Assembly: GCA_017853175.1 (NCBI GenBank)
Contig: JAFMKA010000006.1
Span: 1 to 53,265, forward strand
Length of the DNA: 53,265 nucleotides
From: Steroidobacteraceae bacterium
GTDB taxonomy: Bacteria; Pseudomonadota; Gammaproteobacteria; Steroidobacterales; Steroidobacteraceae
Direction of reading: 5' to 3'
A model generated the notes under the pieces. The model saw only the letters and a list, made by a program, of their open reading frames with translations, was not told where the DNA came from and did no database searches. Positions within the stretch are counted from its first letter, which is position 1, and the number at the start of each line of letters is the position of its first letter. Below, piece by piece: positions 34,682 through 43,989 of the stretch. The translations under genes were made by a program, and so were the position numbers.

Positions 34682-35817
34682 CGGCGCGCTGCCAGAATTT
34701 TCCAGAAAAAGTTTTCCGCGTAGTTCATTTGCGCGACGTCCAACTTCGGGGCGAACTCATCGACGACGATGCGCTCCGGTGCGAAATGCCCCTTGATCGC
34801 CTCAGCCTTGAGATCGATCCCGGTCATGAAACGACTGAAGGTTTCGTTGTTGTTGTAACTTTCCCAGTTGTGCATGAATTTTTCGATGATGCTTTTGCCG
34901 CGCGGAATCTCAAGATGCAGCATGAGACCCTCGACGGAGAGCAATCGGTGGCACTCACCTAGTATTCGCGGAAGGGCCGATTTCGAAGTCTCGTGCAGCA
35001 CGATATGCGATAGAACGAGATCGAAGGAGGCCTCCGCGAAATCGGTTCTCTCCGCATTTTGTTGACTGAAGTGAACAGGAACGCCAAGCGCTTCGGCGCG
35101 TGCATGGGCGTAGCGCAAAACCGGAGCCGCCACATCGACTCCATATACCTCGGCTTCCGGAAACGCCCGCGCCCAAACCACTGAACTGTTGCCGATGGCG
35201 CAGCCAAGATCGAGAATTTTTTTAGGTCTGAAGTCCGGATGCTTCTCGCGTAGGTAGGCGAGCAGAATGTCGCCCATCAGATTGTTCTCAGCGCCGAGGG
35301 CACCACCCATGTAGAGGTTGATGCCTTTGTCGTAGACCACGCCAGCCGCGACATCATCCTCAGCGAATTCGGTGTGATATCCGCCGGGCTGGAGGTGAAT
35401 GTCGACTGCGGCGTGATAACGCGGCAGTGGAAGCGAGGGATCGAGTCGTAAGGTTCCACGGCCGGCGCCGCCGGCATTGCGGGTGATCGCCTTGGAGGTT
35501 TCGATCAGTTTCGAAAGCTGTCTCTCAGTCGGATCGATGACCGACTCCCAGAGCAATTCCTGACTGCGTCGCTGCATCGCGCTCCAGAACTGATAGAACG
35601 GGTCCTGGGTCATGGCCTTTCGGACTTCATCGTGATCATGAGGCGGGCGGCCGTTTGCCGCGCGGAATCCGGGTTCCACCCGATTTTCGTAGACTTTGTA
35701 GGCGCCCGGCATCAGTCGACCTGAGAGATGAGCGCGCAACGAAGAAACGAAGTCTTGCCGCGCCTGTTCGTCGAGATTGGGAACAGGCTGCATCGCATGT
35801 CGATTGAAAACGGGCAT
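34678..35817 (-). CDS. SAM-dependent methyltransferase with a long N-terminal region
   Basis: A 379-residue protein. The first 180 or so residues match no domain I recognise. The rest is a class I methyltransferase: motif I ILDLGCAIGNSSVVWARAFP, VYGVDVAAPVLRYAHARA, FDLVLSHIVLHETS and LSVEGLMLHLEIP. The ATG at 35817 is preferred because GGAG lies eight bases before it; a GTG at 35826 directly abuts that GGAG. The substrate is unknown. It is followed, with 4-bp overlap, by the coiled-coil protein, and preceded by the VOC gene about 105 bp upstream. Confidence 0.82.
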   Translation of the reverse strand: MPVFNRHAMQPVPNLDEQARQDFVSSLRAHLSGRLMPGAYKVYENRVEPGFRAANGRPPHDHDEVRKAMTQDPFYQFWSAMQRRSQELLWESVIDPTERQLSKLIETSKAITRNAGGAGRGTLRLDPSLPLPRYHAAVDIHLQPGGYHTEFAEDDVAAGVVYDKGINLYMGGALGAENNLMGDILLAYLREKHPDFRPKKILDLGCAIGNSSVVWARAFPEAEVYGVDVAAPVLRYAHARAEALGVPVHFSQQNAERTDFAEASFDLVLSHIVLHETSKSALPRILGECHRLLSVEGLMLHLEIPRGKSIIEKFMHNWESYNNNETFSRFMTGIDLKAEAIKGHFAPERIVVDEFAPKLDVAQMNYAENFFWKILAARR

Positions 35818-35922
35818 CGCGGTCACTCCGCACTGCAGATGAACTGCTTCGATCCTACCGATTGGGGGTTTCGGCGCTGCACGCCGCAGTTACGGTGTCC
35901 GAAAGGTGGTTAGCGCGACGCG

Positions 35923-36816
35923 TCAGCCACCCGTCTCAATCACCTCGATGAGTTCTCCAGCGACACCGCGGCACAGCCCCGCCTTCCTGCCGTGGTAGGG
36001 CGCCTGTGGCAGCGCTCGGGGAGGGGCGATCCAGTCGATACTGGTAGGCAGTTGGGTGACGCCGAAGCTCACCATCGAAATCGCGGGCGGAAGTTCTCCC
36101 TGTCGCGCCTCACGAGGCAGCGTCCCCTCAGGCATCCGGTCGACTTCGATATAGGACTGTCCTTGTAAGGGAAGGGCGGCAAGATCGTGCCTGGTGTCCG
36201 GAGGGATTCCATGCGCATTGGAGAGGACGGAAATGACGCACGGCACCACGGCCGCCTCGGCAACGCCGAAATGCGTGGCGTAGAAGGCGTTCACGTCCTG
36301 AACCGAAGGGCCACCCAAGATCACGATGAACACGCGATCGATGAAATGTTTGGCCTCAGGTGTATCGAATTGCGGAAGCTTTTCAGAAAAAGAAGTGAGG
36401 TAGAGCGCCTCACTCGAAGGGCCGAGGGCCTGCGCCGCGCGTATTTTGTCGGAGATCGACAGGTTCGCCGGCGGACCGATGATTCGAAATGGAGAGCCCG
36501 CAAGGCGCGCGGCTGCTTGATCGGTGTCCTGCACCATGATTTCCGCGGCGTTCCATCCCATGTGTTTAAACGGGACGTAATCGGAAGCCGGTTTGCTCTC
36601 GATGAATCTGAGGAAGGTTTGCCCTTCGCCTTCGGGCAGCATGAGCGCGTAGCGACGACCGGTGAGGTTAGGAAGTCCCCACAAGCGGGCGAGTTCGTCG
36701 CTCAGTCGTCCGTGGTCGACGAGCTGATAGCCGAGGAAGAGCCGATAGCTATCGATCATGTGCTGCAATTCGGGTGCAGCAATCGTGACGCAAGAGATTG
36801 GGCCGATAGAGGGCAT
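35923..36816 (-). CDS. VOC-superfamily (glyoxalase/dioxygenase-like) protein
   Basis: A 297-residue protein with two VOC-like modules: residues about 5-125 (ISCVTIAAPELQHMIDSYRLFLGYQLVDHG) and about 140-290 (FIDRVFIVILGGPSVQDVNAFYATHFG). VOC proteins are metal-dependent lyases, isomerases or dioxygenases, or binding proteins. Clear metal ligands (His/Glu at the usual places) are not obvious, so catalysis is uncertain. Two bases separate it from the amidase gene upstream, indicating one operon. Confidence 0.8.
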   Translation of the reverse strand: MPSIGPISCVTIAAPELQHMIDSYRLFLGYQLVDHGRLSDELARLWGLPNLTGRRYALMLPEGEGQTFLRFIESKPASDYVPFKHMGWNAAEIMVQDTDQAAARLAGSPFRIIGPPANLSISDKIRAAQALGPSSEALYLTSFSEKLPQFDTPEAKHFIDRVFIVILGGPSVQDVNAFYATHFGVAEAAVVPCVISVLSNAHGIPPDTRHDLAALPLQGQSYIEVDRMPEGTLPREARQGELPPAISMVSFGVTQLPTSIDWIAPPRALPQAPYHGRKAGLCRGVAGELIEVIETGG

Positions 36817-36818
36817 GG

Positions 36819-37463
36819 TCAGGCTCGTACTTTGAGGTTGTCGAGGTAGTCCAAGACATCGGACAACGAAACGACCTCGGCGTATTTCGCCTGAAGATCG
36901 AAGAGATTTGATTCGTGAGGACCCGGCGCTCTGTCACCAACGGCCTCACGAACCACGATCGGCACGAAACCGTGCTGACAGCAGTCCACCGCGCTCGCGC
37001 GAACGCATCCACTTGTCGAAAGCCCTGCGATGAGGACGGTGTCGACGCCGAGAGCGGTCAGCGTTGACGACAAGGTCGTACCGAAGAACGCGCTCGCGTA
37101 CTGCTTTGAGATGACCGTTTCACCGGCGATCGGCTCGAGGCCCTCTGCGAACGCAGCCAGCTCCGGATGCACGCCCGCCTCGAAACATCGAAGCGCCGGC
37201 ACTTTGCGAAAGAACACGCCACCATCGCGGCCACCTGGCTGATACACCACGTTGGTATGGATCACGGGAATCGCAGCACGCCGTGCAGCCTTGAGCAGCG
37301 TCTCGCAATCGCTGCGCGCCTGTTCGACCCCCGCATAGAGCGGTGAGGTCTTGACGAGATATGCGCGAACGAAATCGATCACCAACAAGGCGGGCCGGGC
37401 GCCGGGCGAGAGCGCTTTACCGAAGCCGCCTCGGGCGTAATTGTCTCCGAGTGATTCACCCAT
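36819..37463 (-). CDS. Isochorismatase-like amidohydrolase (N-carbamoylsarcosine amidase type), copy 1
   Basis: A 214-residue cysteine hydrolase. The catalytic triad is visible: Asp30 in LLVIDFVRAYL, Lys120 in ISKQYASAF, and Cys153 in STSGCVRASAVD. The GCVRA context and QHGF/REAVGDRAPGPHESN segments are closest in pattern to N-carbamoylsarcosine amidases, which release ammonia and CO2 from N-carbamoyl compounds. Sits between the CoA-transferase gene (12 bp upstream) and the VOC gene. A second such enzyme follows hyuAB. Confidence 0.85.
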   Translation of the reverse strand: MGESLGDNYARGGFGKALSPGARPALLVIDFVRAYLVKTSPLYAGVEQARSDCETLLKAARRAAIPVIHTNVVYQPGGRDGGVFFRKVPALRCFEAGVHPELAAFAEGLEPIAGETVISKQYASAFFGTTLSSTLTALGVDTVLIAGLSTSGCVRASAVDCCQHGFVPIVVREAVGDRAPGPHESNLFDLQAKYAEVVSLSDVLDYLDNLKVRA

Positions 37464-37475
37464 CGTCGGCGAGGC

Positions 37476-38690
37476 TCAAATGACTTTCGCGGCGCGCAGC
37501 TGCGCCAGACGTTCTGCGCCATAGCCCAACAGACCGGACAGTACTTCGTCGTTGTGCTGACCAAGTTCGGTTGGGGCGGGGCTGTGAACGCCTCCCGGTG
37601 TCGCCGAGAACTTCGGCACGGTGTTCTGCATCTTGAGATCGCCAAAGTAGGGGTGTTTCGTCGTAATGATCGCCTCACGCGCCTTGAAATGCGGATCGTC
37701 AATCATCTCGGGTGCGCGATAAATCTGTCCGGCAGGCACACCATATTCGTCCATGATCTCGAGCGCCTTCTTGGTCGTCAGCGTCTGAGTCCATGCTTCG
37801 ATGAGCCCATCGAGTAATTTCTGATTGGTACCTCGCGCCTGGTGGTTGACGAACCGGGGATCCGTCGGCCAAGTGGGTTGCTGCATCGCTTCGCAGAGCC
37901 GACCGAATACCGTGTCTTGGTTAGCGGCGATGAGCACGAGTCCATCACTCGTTTTGTACACGTTTGACGGGGCAACGTTCGGCAGAATTGCTCCGGTGCG
38001 TTCGCGGATGTAGCCCGTCTTGTCGTATTCGGTGATCAGCGACTCCATCATTGCGAGTACCGCTTCATACAGGGCTGAATCGACGACCTGGCCGCGCCCC
38101 GTCTGTTCGCGATGATGAAGCGCAGCCAACGCGCCGACGCAGGCGAAGGTCGCTGCGAGCTCGTCACCGATGCTGATACCCATGCGCGAGGGCGGAGTGG
38201 AGGGGTCACCGCACACATAACGCAGGCCGCCCATCGCCTCACCGATGGCGCCGAAGCCCGCTCGATGCGAGTACGGCCCATTCTGACCGTATCCGGAGAC
38301 GCGGATCATGATGAGTTTCGGGTTGATCTTGGAAAGCGCCTCGTAGCCGCAGTTCCATTTTTCCATGGTGCCCGGCCGAAAGTTCTCGAGCACGAAGTCC
38401 GCGTTTTTCACTAGGTCTTTAAAAACCGCTTGACCCTCTTCTTGACGCATATCGAGGGTCACGGCCTTCTTGTTACGCGCCACCACCGGCCACCAGAGCG
38501 ACGGTTCGCCGGCCTTCTGACGACCCCAAACTCGCATTGGGTCACCTTGGCCCGGCGGCTCGATCTTGATCACCTCTGCGCCCATGTCACCCAGCAGTTG
38601 GCCGCAAAAGGGCCCCGCGAGGAGCGTTCCGAGCTCCAATACGCGCAGATCGGAAAGCGGACCCCGTTTGAACGTTGAATCACCGGACAT
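37476..38690 (-). CDS. CaiB/BaiF family (class III) CoA-transferase
   Basis: A 404-residue CoA-transferase. It begins LSDLRVLELGTLLAGPFCGQLLGDMGAEVIKIEPP and continues with NKKAVTLDMRQEEGQAVFKDLVKNADFVLENFRPG and GQNGPYSHRAGFGAIGEAMGG, all family hallmarks. It moves CoA between carboxylic acids, so one substrate of this island is a carboxylate that needs CoA activation. The ATG at 38690 is fixed by the family N-terminus. First gene of the leftward group; divergent from the HMG-CoA-lyase-like gene. Confidence 0.92.
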   Translation of the reverse strand: MSGDSTFKRGPLSDLRVLELGTLLAGPFCGQLLGDMGAEVIKIEPPGQGDPMRVWGRQKAGEPSLWWPVVARNKKAVTLDMRQEEGQAVFKDLVKNADFVLENFRPGTMEKWNCGYEALSKINPKLIMIRVSGYGQNGPYSHRAGFGAIGEAMGGLRYVCGDPSTPPSRMGISIGDELAATFACVGALAALHHREQTGRGQVVDSALYEAVLAMMESLITEYDKTGYIRERTGAILPNVAPSNVYKTSDGLVLIAANQDTVFGRLCEAMQQPTWPTDPRFVNHQARGTNQKLLDGLIEAWTQTLTTKKALEIMDEYGVPAGQIYRAPEMIDDPHFKAREAIITTKHPYFGDLKMQNTVPKFSATPGGVHSPAPTELGQHNDEVLSGLLGYGAERLAQLRAAKVI

Positions 38691-38838
38691 GCAAAACCCT
38701 CGGTCGTGCGGATGTGATGGAACCGGCGAACTTGTACCGACGGTCCTCTTGCGGGTCAAGGACGAGCCGTTCTTGGCGCCACGATTGATAGAATCCCCAG
38801 GTCCGACCCAGAGTCCGGCGATCGGCCAGGAGAGCGAG

Positions 38839-39759
38839 ATGTCACGACCCGTAGAAATCGTTGAAGTGGGCCCGCGTGATGGTTTGCAGAGCGAGCCAGG
38901 CGTGTTGCCGACCGCCGCCAAAATCGAGCTCATCGAGAGGCTCACCGATGCCGGCTTACGCCGGCTCGAAGTCACGAGTTTCGTGAATCCTAAAAAGGTC
39001 CCTCAGATGGCCGATGCGGAAGCCGTACTCGCCGGTCTTCGCAAGCGTGATGGCGTTCGTTACATCGGACTCGTCCTCAATCAAAAAGGATTCGAGCGAG
39101 CACTCGCCGCGGGCTGCAATGAAGTTGGCATGGCGGTCGTCGCAAGCGACACCTTCAACCGACGGAATCAGGGCGTGGGGACCGATGAGTCGATTGCGGC
39201 CTGGCTTGCCATCGCACGAGAAGCGAAGGCCGCGGGCGTTCGGGCTCAGGTCACGGTCTCGGCGGCGTTCGGCTGTCCGTTCGAGGGCGAGATGCCCGTC
39301 GCGCGAGTCCTCGAGGTTGCGCAGCGGGTCGCCGAAGCAGAGCCGTTCGAAATCGCGTTCGCCGACACCATCGGGGTCGGAGTACCCGCTCAGGTCAGTG
39401 AAATCATCGGACGTGCCCGAGAGGTGTTGCCGAAGACCGTTCAGCTGCGGGCGCATTTTCACAACACCCGTAACACGGGCCTCGCTAATGCTTATGCGGC
39501 GGTTGATGCCGGGGTGTCGGCCCTCGATTCCAGTGTCGGTGGCATCGGTGGTTGCCCCTTCGCGCCAGCGGCCACCGGAAATATCCCGACAGAAGACTTG
39601 GTCTATATGCTCAGCCGGTCGGGGTTTCAGACCGGAATCGACCTCGACAAGCTGGTTGCGACGACCGAGTGGCTGCAGCAGACCCTAGGCCGATCCGTGC
39701 CGGGGATGCTCGTCAAGGCGGGTAATTTCCCGAAACCGGCTTCCGCCTGCGCCGCGTGA
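38839..39759 (+). CDS. Hydroxymethylglutaryl-CoA lyase-like enzyme
   Basis: A 306-residue DRE-TIM aldolase of the HMG-CoA lyase type. EIVEVGPRDGLQSEPGVLP at the N-terminus, LEVTSFVNPKKVPQMAD, the metal-site HFHNTRNTGLANAYAA and the active-site-loop GIGGCPFAPAATGNIPTEDL are all present. HMG-CoA lyase gives acetoacetate and acetyl-CoA, but many bacterial members cleave related 3-hydroxyacyl-CoAs. The ATG at 38839 follows AGGAGAGCGAG. It opposes the CoA-transferase, and the two may act in series on one CoA ester. Confidence 0.9.
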   Translation: MSRPVEIVEVGPRDGLQSEPGVLPTAAKIELIERLTDAGLRRLEVTSFVNPKKVPQMADAEAVLAGLRKRDGVRYIGLVLNQKGFERALAAGCNEVGMAVVASDTFNRRNQGVGTDESIAAWLAIAREAKAAGVRAQVTVSAAFGCPFEGEMPVARVLEVAQRVAEAEPFEIAFADTIGVGVPAQVSEIIGRAREVLPKTVQLRAHFHNTRNTGLANAYAAVDAGVSALDSSVGGIGGCPFAPAATGNIPTEDLVYMLSRSGFQTGIDLDKLVATTEWLQQTLGRSVPGMLVKAGNFPKPASACAA

Positions 39760-39786
39760 GGCAAAAGCCGCCTGATGGAAGTCGAG

Positions 39787-39809
39787 ATCGGGTTCTAACG
39801 ATGCCCGAT
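39787..39809 (+). other. Hairpin before hyuA
   Basis: ATCGGG (39787-39792) and CCCGAT (39804-39809) pair around an 11-base loop with no T-tract. It is in the 123-bp gap between the lyase and hyuA and may be a weak terminator or an mRNA structure. No clear promoter is seen for hyuA. Confidence 0.4.
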
Positions 39810-39882
39810 TGCGCTGCCGGCGGGGTGGTCCGATACTTGGTAATCGTTTTCGTTCCCGATTAAACGAGGCCCCGGAGGGCGC

Positions 39883-41982
39883 ATGTCATATCGTTTGGGT
39901 GTAGATGTCGGCGGCACGTTCACGGACCTGCTGCTTGTTAACGAAAAATCCGGTCAGACTTGGTCTGCGAAGGTGCCCTCGACCCCCGCCGATCAATCGA
40001 TTGGCGTACTCAATGGAATCAAGCGCGTCTGCGAGCGAGCGGGCATCGATCCGAGTGCGATCGATCACGTCATGCACGGCACGACCGTCGCCACGAATAC
40101 GGTGCTTACGGGTACCGGCGCGCGTTGTGGTCTCGTCACCACCAAGGGATACAAACAAGTGCTCCAGATCGCGCGCTCGTTCGTCCCGGGCGGTCTCGGT
40201 GGCTGGATCATCTACAACAAGTCTCTGCCGATGGCGCCTCTGTCTTGCACCATCGAAGCCGACGAGCGCGTGAGCGCGAAGGGCGAGGTGGTCAAGCGCC
40301 TCGATGAAAAGGCGCTGCGTGCAAGCCTTCGAAAATTGAAGGCGCAAAATATCGAAGCTCTCACGGTTTCTTTGATCAACTCGTTTGCCAATCCGGCGCA
40401 CGAACGCCGTGTCCGCGAAATTGCGCACGAAGAGATGCCCGGAACTCCGGTGTCGATATCGTCCGATGTCGTTCCTGAAATGCAGGAGTACGAACGCACC
40501 GTCACCACGGTGGCCAACTCCTACGTTCGTCCGCGCGTCGACCGATACGTCAACAACCTCAAAGCGAAGCTGGGCCAGGTCGCCAAAGATGTGAAGTTGC
40601 ACATCCTGCGGTCGGACGGTGGTCTCGCCTCTGCATCGTCGGCGGCCGAATATCCGGTCAATCTGCTGATGTCCGGTCCCGCCGGTGGCGTGACGGGCGC
40701 GCTCTGGGTGGCCGTGCAGGCGGGCTTTCCGAATCTGCTCACCGTCGACGTCGGCGGAACATCGACCGACGTGGCGCTGATCCAGGGTGGTCAGCCCCGT
40801 CTTCGTCGCGAAACGACGGTCGGAGACGTGACGGTGCGTGCATCGTCAGTCGATATCCGCACGGTCGGCGCGGGCGGCGGCTCGATTGCTCACGTTCCCG
40901 AGCTCACCAAGGCACTGCGTGTGGGTCCGCAATCCGCGGGTGCCGATCCGGGTCCTGCGGCGTACAACCGAGGCGGCACTGAACCCACCGTGGCCGATGC
41001 AAACATCGTTCTCGGTTATCTCCCCGAGATGCAAAAGCTCGGCGGAGACATGGTGCTCAACCGTCCGCTGTCCCACGCTGCCGTCAAGAAGGTCGGCGAT
41101 GCACTCGGACTCAACGTCAAGCAGGCAGCGCAGGGCATCTACAACATCGTCAACGAAAACATGGTGGGTGCGCTTCGACTCGTCTCCGTCGAGCAGGGCT
41201 ATGATCCGCGTGACTACGCGCTCATCGCCTTCGGTGGCGCGGGCCCGATCCACGCCAACGCGCTCTCGAGACTCCTTGGGTCTTGGCCGTCGATCATTCC
41301 GCCGGGTCCGGGCGTGCTGTGCGCACTCGGTGATGCCACCACGGCAGTGCGTGACGAACGAGCCCGTACCTACGTGCGAAAATTCGGTGAAACGAGCGCC
41401 AAAGAAATCGACAAGATTTTGAAGAGCCTCGCGGCTGACGCGTCGAAAGGTCTCGAAGAAGAAGGCGTCAAGAAGTCAGAGATCAAGACCTCGTATCAGG
41501 TCGACCTTCGTTACCACGGACAGGGTCTGCGATTGACCGTCGAAGTCAACTTGGCGGACCTTCAGAAGAAGGGACTCAAGTCGATCTCCGACAAGTTCGA
41601 CGAAGAGCACAAGCGTCTCTTCACGTTTGCGTTGCCGCTCGAGCACGAACTCGTCACCCTGCGCGCCGCGGTCCAGGGCCAGGGCATCAAGATCAAGCGT
41701 CAGCCGCTCGCGAAGGGGGGCTCGAGTCCGAAGGCCGCCGTTGTCGGCAAGCAAAAGTCGTTCATGGACGGCAAAGACGTGACCGCAATCGTCTACGACC
41801 GAGCGAAGCTCAAGTCGGGGAACAAGATCGCGGGACCGGCGATCGTCATGGAGATGGACTCCACGACGGTCATCCTGCCGAAGCACACCGGCCACGTCGA
41901 CAAGTCTGGCTGCATCCTGATTTATCCCGACAACTACAAGGCTCCCAAGAAGGGCGCCTCGCGAAAGTCGGGCAAGAAATAA
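39883..41982 (+). CDS. hyuA: Hydantoinase/oxoprolinase family protein, subunit A
   Basis: A 699-residue HyuA. The N-terminal ASKHA-type nucleotide site reads LGVDVGGTFTDLLLVNEKSG; HGTTVATNTVLTG follows, and the second phosphate motif is LTVDVGGTSTDVALIQGG. C-terminal GRGP-like GPAIVMEMDSTTVILPKH is typical. With HyuB it forms ATP-dependent hydrolases of cyclic amides (N-methylhydantoin, 5-oxoproline, caprolactam); related pairs are acetone and acetophenone carboxylases. Substrate is not readable from sequence. Codon use is biased to AAG and AAC, as in highly expressed genes. 17 bp before hyuB. Confidence 0.92.
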   Translation: MSYRLGVDVGGTFTDLLLVNEKSGQTWSAKVPSTPADQSIGVLNGIKRVCERAGIDPSAIDHVMHGTTVATNTVLTGTGARCGLVTTKGYKQVLQIARSFVPGGLGGWIIYNKSLPMAPLSCTIEADERVSAKGEVVKRLDEKALRASLRKLKAQNIEALTVSLINSFANPAHERRVREIAHEEMPGTPVSISSDVVPEMQEYERTVTTVANSYVRPRVDRYVNNLKAKLGQVAKDVKLHILRSDGGLASASSAAEYPVNLLMSGPAGGVTGALWVAVQAGFPNLLTVDVGGTSTDVALIQGGQPRLRRETTVGDVTVRASSVDIRTVGAGGGSIAHVPELTKALRVGPQSAGADPGPAAYNRGGTEPTVADANIVLGYLPEMQKLGGDMVLNRPLSHAAVKKVGDALGLNVKQAAQGIYNIVNENMVGALRLVSVEQGYDPRDYALIAFGGAGPIHANALSRLLGSWPSIIPPGPGVLCALGDATTAVRDERARTYVRKFGETSAKEIDKILKSLAADASKGLEEEGVKKSEIKTSYQVDLRYHGQGLRLTVEVNLADLQKKGLKSISDKFDEEHKRLFTFALPLEHELVTLRAAVQGQGIKIKRQPLAKGGSSPKAAVVGKQKSFMDGKDVTAIVYDRAKLKSGNKIAGPAIVMEMDSTTVILPKHTGHVDKSGCILIYPDNYKAPKKGASRKSGKK

Positions 41983-41999
41983 TCTCGAGGAACACACCC

Positions 42000-43916
42000 A
42001 TGCCTGCAACAATCGTTCAGCGCAACAAGAAGTCCTTCAAGAAGGTCAAAGTCGATACCGTCACCATCGACATCATCGAAAGCGCGCTTCGCAATGCGCG
42101 TTACGAGATGGATACGGTGCTGTTCCGCACGGCCATGTCGCCGGGCATCCGCGAGCAGCACGACGAATTCCCCATGATCGCCAACACCGACGGCAAGATG
42201 GTCGTCGGTCAGTTCGGCTCGTTCATCTGGGGCTTCATGCAAGGGTACGAGGGCACGGTCGAGGAGGGCGATATCTTCTTGACCTCCGACCCGTACTCTG
42301 TGAACGGCGCCATCAGCCATGCCAACGACTGGTTGATGTTGATGCCCGTTTACCGCAACGGCCGCATCATCGCTTGGTCGGCCATGTTCGGTCATATGAC
42401 CGACGTCGGCGGAAAAGTCCCTGGGTCTTTGCCGACTGACGGCACCACGATTTACGAAGATGGCATCGTCGTCCCGCCGGTCAAGATCTTCAAAGGCGGC
42501 AAGCTCAACGAAGACGTCTTACGGGTCGTGCTGCACAACTGTCGACTGCCCGAGTGGAACCTTTCGGACTTCAACGCCATCACGGCGGCGCTGCGCACGG
42601 CGGCGGCTCGATGCGTCGAAATCGCCGAGCGATTCGGTGATGACGTGTTCTACTCGGCGATGGACGCCATGCTCGATCGCAACAAGCGGGCGATGCGCGC
42701 GTTGATTCGTCAAAACGTTCCGGAGACCAAGCAGCACTTCGAAGATTACATTTGCGATGACGGCCTCAATATGGGTCCGTACCGGATCAAGTGCAGCATG
42801 TGGCGCGAAGGTGACAAGTGCATCTTCGACTTCACGGGTACCGATCCGCAGTCGATTTCTTCGATCAACTTCTTGTTGAACGAAGAGATGTTCAAGATGT
42901 TTGCGGGCATTTACATGATCATGGTGTTCGACCCGCAGATCTTGTTCAACGACGGGTTCTACGACCTCATGGAAGTCCGCATTCCGCCCGGAACGTTGCT
43001 CAAGCCGCTCAAGCCCGCCGCGCTGTCTTGCCGAACTCATGCGCTCGGGCGCATTTTCGACATCCTCGCGGGCTTGCTCGGTCAGGGTAACCCCGACTTC
43101 ATGTGCGGCGCGGGTTTCTCCGACAGTCCGCACTTCATGTACTCAGGCTACGACAAGAACGGAGAGTGGTATCAGCTCTACCAAATCACCTTCGGTGGTA
43201 TTCCGGGCAAGCCGTTCGGCGACGGTCCGGACGGACACTCGCTCTGGCCCTCGTTCACCAACGTTCCCAACGAGTTCCTCGAGAGTTACTTCCCGCTGCG
43301 CATCGACATTTACGAAACGATCGCAGATACCGGGGGTGCCGGTAAGAATCGAGGCGGTAACGGACTTCGTATCGGCTATCGCTTCCTCGAGCCCGGTGAG
43401 ATCTCCATTCACGATGACCGATGGTTGACTTACCCGTGGGGTGCCAACGGCGGTGAGCCCGGTGCTCGCAGCCGTAAGACTCTGGTTCGCGCAGATGGCT
43501 CCGAGCAGTTGCTGCCGTCCAAGATCGATCACGTCAAAGTCGAGGCGGGCGATCTTCTGCTCGCCGACACCTGGGGTGGCGGTGGTTGGGGCGATCCGCT
43601 CGAACGCGAAACCTCCAAGGTGGGCTTCGACGTAGCGGCGGGCCTCGTGACGGCGGCGGGCGCCAAGCGCTACGGTGTGGTGTGTGACGAAGACGGTAAG
43701 GTCGACGAAGCGGCGACCGAGTCGCTGCGTGCGAAGATGCGCGCCAAGCGTGGCCCGAAGAAAATCTTTGATCGTGGCTTCGAGTCGATCGAAGAACTCA
43801 AGGGGCGCTGTAAGGCGGAGACGGGCTTCGATCCACCGGCTCAACCGCGATTCACGAAGTGGGCCGCGGTTGCTGCCGAAGCGATGATGCGCAAGAAGGG
43901 CATCAAGGCCGCCTGA
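42000..43916 (+). CDS. hyuB: Hydantoinase/oxoprolinase family protein, subunit B
   Basis: A 638-residue HyuB, longer than the usual 520-590 because of a C-terminal extension of about 70 residues rich in Lys and Ala. It shows DTVLFRTAMSPGIREQHDEF, DIFLTSDPYSVNGAISHAND, GHMTDVGGKVPGSLPTDGTT and DTGGAGKNRGGNGLRIGYRF. It provides the amide-hydrolysing half of the HyuAB complex. A strong terminator follows. Codon bias is as in hyuA. Two isochorismatase-like amidases in the island could process its N-carbamoyl product. Confidence 0.92.
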   Translation: MPATIVQRNKKSFKKVKVDTVTIDIIESALRNARYEMDTVLFRTAMSPGIREQHDEFPMIANTDGKMVVGQFGSFIWGFMQGYEGTVEEGDIFLTSDPYSVNGAISHANDWLMLMPVYRNGRIIAWSAMFGHMTDVGGKVPGSLPTDGTTIYEDGIVVPPVKIFKGGKLNEDVLRVVLHNCRLPEWNLSDFNAITAALRTAAARCVEIAERFGDDVFYSAMDAMLDRNKRAMRALIRQNVPETKQHFEDYICDDGLNMGPYRIKCSMWREGDKCIFDFTGTDPQSISSINFLLNEEMFKMFAGIYMIMVFDPQILFNDGFYDLMEVRIPPGTLLKPLKPAALSCRTHALGRIFDILAGLLGQGNPDFMCGAGFSDSPHFMYSGYDKNGEWYQLYQITFGGIPGKPFGDGPDGHSLWPSFTNVPNEFLESYFPLRIDIYETIADTGGAGKNRGGNGLRIGYRFLEPGEISIHDDRWLTYPWGANGGEPGARSRKTLVRADGSEQLLPSKIDHVKVEAGDLLLADTWGGGGWGDPLERETSKVGFDVAAGLVTAAGAKRYGVVCDEDGKVDEAATESLRAKMRAKRGPKKIFDRGFESIEELKGRCKAETGFDPPAQPRFTKWAAVAAEAMMRKKGIKAA

Positions 43917-43944
43917 GTTCGGAGCCCCAAGGGTAACGGGCACG

Positions 43945-43979
43945 AGTCCCCGCACCGCGAGGCGCGGGGACTTTTTTTT
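43945..43979 (+). terminator. Rho-independent terminator after hyuAB
   Basis: AGTCCCCGC (43945-43953) pairs perfectly with GCGGGGACT (43964-43972) around a ten-base loop, followed by eight T residues. It stands only 11 bp before the next ATG, so the downstream amidase is made from read-through or from a start of its own. Confidence 0.92.
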
Positions 43980-43989
43980 GGAGATCGTC

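Noticed and set aside
39886-40602. 238-codon minus-strand frame inside hyuA
   Set aside because: A by-product of GC-rich codon use on the opposite strand of a clear hyuA gene; it has no domain of its own.
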